Under the pieces are notes generated by a model. That model saw only the letters and a list, made by a program, of their open reading frames with translations, searched no databases and was not told where the DNA came from. A stretch of DNA of 5,763 bases, taken from contig JASLEN010000253.1 in NCBI GenBank assembly GCA_030151105.1, forward strand, positions 1-5,763. The letters are read 5' to 3'. Source of the stretch: Dysgonomonas sp. (GTDB taxonomy: Bacteria > Bacteroidota > Bacteroidia > Bacteroidales > Dysgonomonadaceae). This document shows, one piece after another, positions 1-4,828 of the stretch. The translations under genes were made by a program, and so were the position numbers. Position 1 is the first letter of the stretch. Each line of letters begins with the position of its first letter.

Positions 1-439
1 CCTCAATATGATCATACTCGTGTTGAATACATCTAGCAAAGAAATCTGTGTACACCTCATCATGCTCCACAAAATTCTCATCCATATATTTTATTCTAAT
101 AGTATCTTCTCGCTCAACAGATTCATGAATACCTGGAATACTTAAGCACCCTTCGCTCAATTTTACTATTTCGCCTTTATATTCTACTATCTCAGCATTA
201 ATAAATACTTTCTTGAACCCTGCATACTTAGGCTCATCTTCTGCCAATGGAGCCAAGTCCACAACAAAAATTCTTGCATTAACTCCAACTTGCGGAGCTG
301 CCAATCCAATTCCCTCAGCTTCATACATTGTCTCAAACAGATTTGCTATCAATTCTTGAAGTTTAGGGTATGATGCATCAACGTTTTTACAAACCTCTCT
401 TAGGACTGGTTGTCCATATAAATATATTGGTAATATCAT
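1..439 (-). CDS. def: Peptide deformylase (C-terminus cut by window edge)
   Basis: Cytosolic metallo-enzyme that removes the N-formyl group from the initiator methionine of nascent proteins. My translation of the minus strand gives 146 residues plus one base before the left edge. All three family motifs are visible: GIGLAAPQ at residues 43-50 (motif 1), EGCLS at 96-100 (motif 2, with the metal-ligand Cys98) and QHEYDH at 139-144 (motif 3, with ligands His140 and His144 and catalytic Glu141). The family is usually about 170-190 residues, so roughly 40 C-terminal residues lie outside. The ATG at 439-437 overlaps the TGA of ruvX (438-436) as ATGA, which fixes the start and implies translational coupling. 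It has no signal peptide and begins MILPIYLYGQ, as ordinary cytosolic deformylases do. It is the likely housekeeping copy; a second divergent copy lies at 2918-3556. The identification is secure. Confidence 0.97.
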   Translation of the reverse strand, partial: MILPIYLYGQPVLREVCKNVDASYPKLQELIANLFETMYEAEGIGLAAPQVGVNARIFVVDLAPLAEDEPKYAGFKKVFINAEIVEYKGEIVKLSEGCLSIPGIHESVEREDTIRIKYMDENFVEHDEVYTDFFARCIQHEYDHIE

Positions 440-873
440 AAAAAATCATCCTTACCTTGCAGACGTAAACTCTCCATATAATCTTGTAAAATTATTGTTG
501 CGCTTATTTCATCTACCAAAGCCTTATTTTGTCTATCTTTTTTCTTTAATCCTCCGTCAATCATTGCCTTTTGAGCTAATGATGAAGTAAACCTTTCGTC
601 GTAATATTCTATTTGAAGTTCGGGATATAGTGTTTGCAATTTGCGAACAAAACCTTTCACATGCTGCATATTTTCCGAAAATTCGTTTTGCATTGTTTTG
701 GGCATACCTACAACAACACAATCAACCTCTTCTTTCTCAAAATATTTTTTAAGAAAGTCAAAGATTGTATGCGTAGGCACAGTTGTTAAGCCATTCGCTA
801 TTATTTTTAGCGAATCAGAAACTGCAATTCCTGTTCTTTTTGTTCCGTAATCTATAGCCAAGAGTCGTCCCAT
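436..873 (-). CDS. ruvX: Putative pre-16S rRNA nuclease / Holliday junction resolvase-like protein RuvX (YqgF)
   Basis: RNase H-like fold protein of the YqgF family. In E. coli it is implicated in 5' processing of pre-16S rRNA, and it was earlier proposed as a Holliday junction resolvase. With the start chosen here the protein is 145 residues, close to the E. coli protein. Residues 1-20 contain the signature LLAIDYGTKRTGIAVSD with the first catalytic Asp. VVVGMP follows in the middle, and YDERFTS then VDEISATIIL near the end supply the remaining acidic residues. An in-frame ATG ten codons upstream (903-901) is rejected because the family begins directly at MGxLLAxDxG. A TAccTTTG promoter box at 882-889 also lies between the two candidates, which would put the RNA start within a few bases of the chosen ATG. 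The stop overlaps the def start by ATGA, so the two are probably one operon. Confidence 0.95.
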   Translation of the reverse strand: MGRLLAIDYGTKRTGIAVSDSLKIIANGLTTVPTHTIFDFLKKYFEKEEVDCVVVGMPKTMQNEFSENMQHVKGFVRKLQTLYPELQIEYYDERFTSSLAQKAMIDGGLKKKDRQNKALVDEISATIILQDYMESLRLQGKDDFL

Positions 874-881
874 ATTAGCCT

Positions 882-889
882 CAAAGGTA
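882..889 (-). promoter_or_regulatory. -7 promoter box of ruvX-def (TACCTTTG)
   Basis: On the minus strand TACCTTTG matches the Bacteroidetes TAnnTTTG element. A TTTG at 909-906 lies 16 bp upstream, shorter than the usual spacing of about 19 bp, so the -33 element is only tentative. The box ends 8 bp before the chosen ruvX ATG, which predicts a very short or absent 5' leader. Confidence 0.55.
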
Positions 890-940
890 GTAAAAAACTC
901 CAATCCAAAAGAGATTATACAATTTTATTTCCCACACACC

Positions 941-954
941 ACTAGAGACTAGAG
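941..954. repeat. Two tandem copies of ACTAGAG
   Basis: A perfect 7-bp tandem duplication (941-947 and 948-954) in the 116-bp gap between the lptB stop and the ruvX start. The rest of the gap holds the ruvX promoter box. I see no convincing GC-rich hairpin with a T-run that would be an intrinsic terminator for lptB. The duplication may be meaningless. Confidence 0.4.
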
Positions 955-989
955 CAATCTCGTTTTCTTATCTTTCAGAACGTAGCACC

Positions 990-1757
990 TTAGATATTCT
1001 CCTCATCCATAGTACGCAAATGCTCGAAACTTCTGCGTTTAAGTTCAAAGTCTTCACCCAGATACTTCTCTCGCACCACAGCATTATTAGCCAACTCATC
1101 AGCAGAACCCTGAAAGAGCACTTTCCCCTCAAAGAGAAGATAAGCTCTATCCGTAATGCTCAATGTCTCATGCACGTTATGGTCAGTAATAAGAATACCA
1201 ATATTTTTATATTTAAGCTTAGCTACAATTTCTTGAATATCCTGAACTGCAATAGGATCGACACCCGCAAAAGGTTCATCAAGCATAATAAACTTGGGAT
1301 CAATCGCCAAACATCGGGCAATTTCAGCCCTACGACGCTCTCCCCCTGATAGTCTATCTCCTAGATTCTGTCTTACTTTATGCAATCCAAACTCATCAAT
1401 AAGGCTTTCTAATTTTTCTTTTTGATACTGTTTTGAGGTTTTAGTCATCTCCAACACAGAGCGAATATTATCCTCTACAGTCATTTTTCGAAAAATAGAA
1501 GCCTCTTGTGCTAAATACCCAATTCCATTTTGAGCTCGCTTATAGACAGGAAATTTTGTAATATCCTGATCATTCAGAAATATCTTGCCTTCATTAGGAA
1601 CAACAAGCCCTACAGTCATATAGAACGTAGTGGTTTTTCCTGCACCATTAGGACCAAGCAGACCCACAATCTCGCCTTGACGCACCTCTATAGACACGTT
1701 ATTAGCCACAGTTCGTGCGCCATACTTTTTCACCAGTCCTTCGGTGCGGAGCACCAT
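990..1757 (-). CDS. lptB: LPS export ABC transporter ATP-binding protein LptB
   Basis: Cytoplasmic ATPase that powers LptB2FGC extraction of lipopolysaccharide from the inner membrane toward the LptA/LptD bridge. The longest frame begins at 1778 (262 residues); counting from there, Walker A GPNGAGKT is 42-49, the Q-loop Gln is 91 (GYLAQEAS), signature LSGGE is 143-147, Walker B FIMLDE is 163-168 and the H-loop His is 200. TTTFYMTVGLV just after Walker A and DEPFAGVDP are typical of LptB rather than of amino-acid transporter ATPases. I prefer the ATG at 1757-1755 (codon 8, MVLRTEGL, 255 residues). It places Walker A where E. coli LptB has it, and a TATATTTG promoter box ends only 4 bp before the longer start. 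The lptF/lptG permease genes are not adjacent. It lies 19-40 bp downstream of ilvE and may also be reached by readthrough from it. Confidence 0.93.
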   Translation of the reverse strand: MVLRTEGLVKKYGARTVANNVSIEVRQGEIVGLLGPNGAGKTTTFYMTVGLVVPNEGKIFLNDQDITKFPVYKRAQNGIGYLAQEASIFRKMTVEDNIRSVLEMTKTSKQYQKEKLESLIDEFGLHKVRQNLGDRLSGGERRRAEIARCLAIDPKFIMLDEPFAGVDPIAVQDIQEIVAKLKYKNIGILITDHNVHETLSITDRAYLLFEGKVLFQGSADELANNAVVREKYLGEDFELKRRSFEHLRTMDEENI

Positions 1758-1782
1758 ATGTTTGTTCTTTTGTTCCATCTCG

Positions 1783-1790
1783 CAAATATA
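1783..1790 (-). promoter_or_regulatory. -7 promoter box of lptB (TATATTTG)
   Basis: Minus-strand TATATTTG followed by CG fits the Bacteroidetes -7 consensus TAnnTTTG. No clear TTTG lies 19 bp upstream. Transcription would begin about 7 bp further on, at or inside the longer candidate start codon (1778), so this box argues for translation from the codon-8 ATG at 1757 or for a leaderless transcript. Confidence 0.55.
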
Positions 1791-1797
1791 GGATAAT

Positions 1798-2817
1798 TTA
1801 TTCTATAATTGTATTCCAGCCGTGCGTATCAGGTTCATCACCCAATTGAATACTTCTCAGTTTATAGTAAAGCTTTGTGCTCCATTCGCCAGCTTCTCCA
1901 TTTTTAGAAATTTCATATGAAGTATTTGTATCCAAATCATCCACTCTCAAAATTGGGCTTATAACTGCAGCGGTACCCACTTGTCCAGCCTCATCAAAAG
2001 TAGAAAGCTCCTCCAATGGCACTTGTCTTCTTTCCACAGTCATTCCCATTTCTTCCGCAAGCACCATCAAACTCTTGTTAGTAATAGATGGCAAGATAGA
2101 AGACGAAAGCGGCGTAATATATTTATCACCCTTAATTCCAAAGAAATTTGCAGGGCCACACTCATCTATATATTTTTTCTCTTTTGCATCCAAAAATAGA
2201 ATAGTTGAGTACCCCAACTCTACTGCTTTTTTCCCAGGAACAAGACTTGCAGCATAGTTTCCTCCAATCTTGATTGTCCCCGTTCCTAATGGAGCAGCAC
2301 GATCATAGCCACGAAGAATAGCTACAGGCGTTGGTTTAAATCCTTCTTTGAAATATGGACCTACTGGAGTTACAAAAACAACAAACATATATTCACTGGC
2401 TGGCTTAACCCCGATTTGCGCACTTGTTCCAATTAGCAATGGTCGTATATAAAGAGCTGCACCACTACCATAAGGTGGCACAAACTTCTCATTCATCGCA
2501 ACTGCCTTCTTCACTGTTTCTACAAATAGGTCTGTAGGCACTTCTTCCATCATCACACCACGACTAGAAGACTGCAAGCGTTTTGCATTCTCTTCTAATC
2601 TAAAAATTCGGACTTTGCCATCCTTTCCTCTAAATGCCTTGAGACCTTCAAAAGCTTCTTGTCCATAATGTAGACAAGTAGCAGCCATATGCATATTAAT
2701 ATACTCTGAAGTATGAGCTTCGGGCTCACTCCACTTTCCATCTTTAAAGGTACTTCTAACATTATAATCTGTTTTCATGTACCCAAAGGACAAGTTTGAC
2801 CAATCCAGTGATTCCAT
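1798..2817 (-). CDS. ilvE: Branched-chain amino acid aminotransferase, class II type
   Basis: PLP-dependent fold-type IV transaminase. It interconverts leucine, isoleucine and valine with their 2-oxo acids, using 2-oxoglutarate/glutamate, in the cytosol. The protein is 339 residues, normal for the larger (class II, mammalian-like) BCAT group. Visible landmarks are HYGQEAFEGLKAFR (50-63), YIRPLLIGT (123-131), GTGTIKIGGNYAASL (178-192) with the Schiff-base lysine at 183, YIDECGPANFFGI (216-228) with the conserved cofactor-site Glu219, and the glycine/threonine-rich GTAAVISP (281-288). The start at MESLDWSNL agrees with the usual N-terminus (xDWxxLxFGY), and the promoter box at 2847-2854 is 29 bp upstream. 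No other ilv or leu genes are in the window, so the sequence does not show whether it serves mainly synthesis or degradation. The stop is immediately before lptB. Confidence 0.96.
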   Translation of the reverse strand: MESLDWSNLSFGYMKTDYNVRSTFKDGKWSEPEAHTSEYINMHMAATCLHYGQEAFEGLKAFRGKDGKVRIFRLEENAKRLQSSSRGVMMEEVPTDLFVETVKKAVAMNEKFVPPYGSGAALYIRPLLIGTSAQIGVKPASEYMFVVFVTPVGPYFKEGFKPTPVAILRGYDRAAPLGTGTIKIGGNYAASLVPGKKAVELGYSTILFLDAKEKKYIDECGPANFFGIKGDKYITPLSSSILPSITNKSLMVLAEEMGMTVERRQVPLEELSTFDEAGQVGTAAVISPILRVDDLDTNTSYEISKNGEAGEWSTKLYYKLRSIQLGDEPDTHGWNTIIE

Positions 2818-2839
2818 TATTATATTCTTTATATGTATT

Positions 2840-2891
2840 TATTTTACAAAAATAAAATATTAATCAGCATTATCTATTATTTTGTAAAATA
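2840..2891. repeat. 12-bp inverted repeat made of two near-palindromic boxes
   Basis: TATTTTACAAAA at 2840-2851 is the exact reverse complement of TTTTGTAAAATA at 2880-2891, with 28 bp between. Each arm is itself nearly palindromic: the right box is TATTTTGTAAAATA (2878-2891) and the left box is TATTTTACAAAAATA (2840-2854). The left box contains the ilvE -7 element, so the pair could be operator sites. It also lies just after the stop of the upstream deformylase gene. The stems are too AT-rich and too far apart to be a convincing intrinsic terminator. Confidence 0.5.
2847..2854 (-). promoter_or_regulatory. -7 promoter box of ilvE (TATTTTTG)
   Basis: Minus-strand TATTTTTG matches TAnnTTTG and ends 29 bp before the ilvE ATG, giving a predicted leader of roughly 20-25 bases. 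No TTTG is seen 19 bp upstream. The surroundings are very AT-rich, so a chance match is possible. Confidence 0.45.
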
Positions 2892-2917
2892 TTCATTCTC
2901 ATTTCTTTCAAATCTGA

Positions 2918-3556
2918 TTATTCAACATCATCTTCCAAATCCTCATCACAAAACTTGTCGATGAAAAGGACTCCTTGTAGATGATCGAATTCGTGTTGAA
3001 ACACAATCCCCGTAAAATCATCATCACGAGAATATCCCGAAAGTCTTTCTTTATGCAACTCTCCTTTCTCGTCGTAATACTCTACATCTATCCACGGATA
3101 ACGAAAAGTATCTCCACTGACATCAGGAATAGAAAGACAGCCATCACCTTCGAAACAGATCATCTCATCTGGCGTATTCACTATTTTAGGATTAATGGCT
3201 ACTTGTACAGGAAAATCTGGTTTATCAATCCTCATAAATAGAAATAAGTTTCGCCCTATTCCGACCTGAGGCGCAGCCAATCCCACTCCCTCTTCATCCA
3301 TCAAGGTCGCTTTCATTCTCGCGATCAAGAGTTGAAGATCCTCATTCTTTGCTATATTTTGAATATCTAAATCAACACATTTAGTTCTCAAGAAAAGAGA
3401 ATCAGCCTCATCTGTTGTTTGCAAAACATAGAAAGGAACGCTAGCGGATTCACTATTGATCTGTTTTATTTCTTTTTCGGTCATATTATTTGTTTCTCTA
3501 TTGCACGAATAACCAATTGTTGCCACAAAAACTAGCATGAAAACAATCGCTCTCAT
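2918..3556 (-). CDS. def: Second peptide deformylase with lipoprotein signal peptide
   Basis: Peptide deformylase family protein of 212 residues with an unusual exported N-terminus. Residues 1-17 are a hydrophobic signal (MRAIVFMLVFVATIGYS) followed by Cys18, a relaxed lipobox (GYSC). Residues 19-39 look like a hydrophilic linker, and the deformylase domain starts near residue 40. Motif 1 is GVGLAAPQ (90-97). Motif 2 reads DGCLS (138-142), with Asp for the usual first Glu and metal-ligand Cys140. Motif 3 is QHEFDH (187-192), with His188, Glu189 and His192. The metal site and catalytic Glu are therefore intact. An alternative start at codon 25 would give a cytosolic form, but the signal peptide and a promoter box 47 bp upstream of codon 1 favour the longer one. 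The usual substrate, formyl-Met on nascent chains, is cytosolic, so the role of an exported form is unclear. The C-terminus is acidic (CDEDLEDDVE). Confidence 0.9.
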   Translation of the reverse strand: MRAIVFMLVFVATIGYSCNRETNNMTEKEIKQINSESASVPFYVLQTTDEADSLFLRTKCVDLDIQNIAKNEDLQLLIARMKATLMDEEGVGLAAPQVGIGRNLFLFMRIDKPDFPVQVAINPKIVNTPDEMICFEGDGCLSIPDVSGDTFRYPWIDVEYYDEKGELHKERLSGYSRDDDFTGIVFQHEFDHLQGVLFIDKFCDEDLEDDVE

Positions 3557-3603
3557 ATCATATATTTTTAATTATAAACTTAAAGTAAGTCGTAATGAAA
3601 GTA

Positions 3604-3611
3604 CAAAAGTA
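3604..3611 (-). promoter_or_regulatory. -7 promoter box of the lipoprotein deformylase gene (TACTTTTG)
   Basis: Minus-strand TACTTTTG fits TAnnTTTG and ends 47 bp before the ATG at 3556, predicting a leader of about 40 bases. The place expected for the -33 element holds only a weak match (GTTC at 3634-3631). It supports translation from codon 1, the signal-peptide start, rather than from codon 25. Confidence 0.5.
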
Positions 3612-3650
3612 GTGAATTGTAGATAGAGAAGAACACAGAAAACTTAAAAA

Positions 3651-4622
3651 TCATCCTCGTGGCTCGAGATAAATTCGTCTTAATCGGGGGATATCTACTT
3701 TTAGTTCTTTAGTGAGGAAGTTTTCGATGGAACCATAATCTAGTTTCATTTGCTCAATACCAGCTTCTAGATAGGTTCTTTTCACCGTAAAGATTGGTGC
3801 AGTTCGGGGATATTTCTCCACCATAGCAGTATATTTAGCTCCAATATGTACTTTAGAAATCATATAATCTTGGAGAACAGTCTCTTCAGTTGCACCTAGA
3901 GCAAAAAGAATAAGTGCCGCAGCCATACCAGTTCGGTCTTTACCTGCTGAACAATGGAAAATGAGCGGAGCACTCAAATTGTTCTGAATAATCGTAAACA
4001 TAATACGATAGGCTCGCACACAAGCCGAATCACTCACATAGAGTCTATTCATTTGCTTCATCTGATTGCTAAAACTAGCAATTCCTCTCGATTGCGCACC
4101 ATCAGTACGCATAGCTCCAGGTGTGATAGCAAGAGGATAAGTATAACGAGCCGTTTTAGGCAACTTGTCAGGGGCACGCTTAATTTCAACCTCTGCTCTG
4201 AAATCTATAACTGAAGCAATAGAGATACTCCCTAGATATTCAACATCTGCATCTGTCAAATTAGTCAATTCATCCGCTCTAAAGAGCTTCCCCCACTTGA
4301 CTCGCCTGTCATCTTTCAGCTTGATGCCTCCCAGATCTCGAAGATTAAAAGCACCCTCCATAGGAAGCACACGCTCAGCCATCACAGCATCACGCATTCC
4401 CATTCGCAAACGAAAATAACTTCGCTTACGAAGATCTACTGGAAGAACAAAATCGCCACTACCCTTGCCTGTTAAAATCGGCTGAGACATATCAATAGTC
4501 CCCACGTGATCTCCCGCAAAGATCTCCCATTCGTCAGAAGTATCTATATGGAGGCTGGCAGCCTTAGTCAGTCTATCTCTAGTGACAGATGCAATTTTGT
4601 TTAAATCGACTCCCCTTGGCAT
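3651..4622 (-). CDS. Tyrosine/dual-specificity phosphatase of the CxxGKDRTG type, cytosolic
   Basis: Cysteine-dependent phosphatase of the Y_phosphatase3 type, the group containing mycobacterial PtpB (MptpB). The protein is 323 residues. Residues about 30-75 (EWEIFAGD to RSYFRLRMG) look like an FN3/Ig-like beta domain. The phosphatase domain then carries NLRDLGG (93-99), LFRADELTNLTDAD (113-126), VIDFR (138-142) and the P-loop HCSAGKDRTG (223-232), with nucleophile Cys224, Asp229 and phosphate-binding Arg230. Lys228 in the loop is characteristic of members that act on phosphotyrosine and sometimes phosphoserine/threonine or phosphoinositides; the substrate here cannot be told. The N-terminus (MPRGVDLNKIASVTRDR) has no signal peptide, and a stop codon lies in frame two codons before the ATG, so it should be cytosolic. 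It is divergently transcribed from, and paralogous to, the lipoprotein at 4829. Confidence 0.88.
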   Translation of the reverse strand: MPRGVDLNKIASVTRDRLTKAASLHIDTSDEWEIFAGDHVGTIDMSQPILTGKGSGDFVLPVDLRKRSYFRLRMGMRDAVMAERVLPMEGAFNLRDLGGIKLKDDRRVKWGKLFRADELTNLTDADVEYLGSISIASVIDFRAEVEIKRAPDKLPKTARYTYPLAITPGAMRTDGAQSRGIASFSNQMKQMNRLYVSDSACVRAYRIMFTIIQNNLSAPLIFHCSAGKDRTGMAAALILFALGATEETVLQDYMISKVHIGAKYTAMVEKYPRTAPIFTVKRTYLEAGIEQMKLDYGSIENFLTKELKVDIPRLRRIYLEPRG

Positions 4623-4653
4623 ACTTTAATTTAGTGATTTTTAGAGAAGAGTG

Positions 4654-4661
4654 CAAATATA
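4654..4661 (-). promoter_or_regulatory. -7 promoter box of the cytosolic phosphatase gene (TATATTTG)
   Basis: Minus-strand TATATTTG followed by CA is a good match to the Bacteroidetes -7 element. It ends 31 bp before the ATG at 4622, giving a leader of about 25 bases. No TTTG is seen at the expected -33 spacing. Confidence 0.55.
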
Positions 4662-4752
4662 ATAATTTTGTACAACCTAATCGTTTTAGCATTTAGTTAT
4701 TAATCTCCATTTGTGAAAAAAAGATAAATATTAAGAAATATAGTACTCCTTC

Positions 4753-4783
4753 TTTGCAGAGAGATGCTTCAACCGTATCTTTG
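4753..4783 (+). promoter_or_regulatory. Full Bacteroidetes promoter TTTG-N19-TATCTTTG for the phosphatase-like lipoprotein
   Basis: TTTG at 4753-4756 is followed after exactly 19 bp by TATCTTTG at 4776-4783, matching both the -33 and -7 elements and their spacing. Transcription should begin near 4790, leaving a leader of about 38 bases before the ATG at 4829. It is the best-formed promoter in the window. Confidence 0.8.
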
Positions 4784-4828
4784 TGTATCATCAGTAAGTA
4801 ATTACAAAATAGACATTTTGACATTTCA

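Larger units (their letters stand above)
4623..4828. promoter_or_regulatory. Divergent promoter region between the two phosphatase paralogues
   Basis: AT-rich 206-bp intergenic stretch carrying a minus-strand -7 box (4654-4661) and a complete plus-strand promoter (4753-4783). The 90 bp between them holds no gene I can recognise and no clear operator. A small perfect hairpin, CAAAAT-agac-ATTTTG (4805-4820), lies in the plus-strand leader 8 bp before the ATG; it is AT-rich and probably weak. Confidence 0.6.

Noticed and set aside
874..903. Ten-codon N-terminal extension of RuvX from an upstream in-frame ATG at 903.
   Set aside because: The family starts directly at MGxLLAxDxG, and the TACCTTTG promoter box lies inside the extension.
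874..989. Intrinsic terminator after lptB.
   Set aside because: No GC-rich stem followed by a T-run is visible on the minus strand; only a short tandem 7-mer was found.
1020..1349. Plus-strand open frame of 109 codons opposite lptB.
   Set aside because: It lies wholly antisense to conserved LptB coding sequence, with no family motif and no TAnnTTTG box noticed before it.
1877..2257. Plus-strand open frame of 126 codons opposite ilvE.
   Set aside because: It is antisense to the conserved aminotransferase core, low in recognisable structure and serine-rich, as antisense frames often are.
4805..4820. CAAAAT-agac-ATTTTG hairpin in the leader of the phosphatase-like lipoprotein as a possible regulatory RNA element.
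   Set aside because: A six-pair stem dominated by A-T is weak and common by chance in such AT-rich DNA; it is mentioned in the intergenic feature only.
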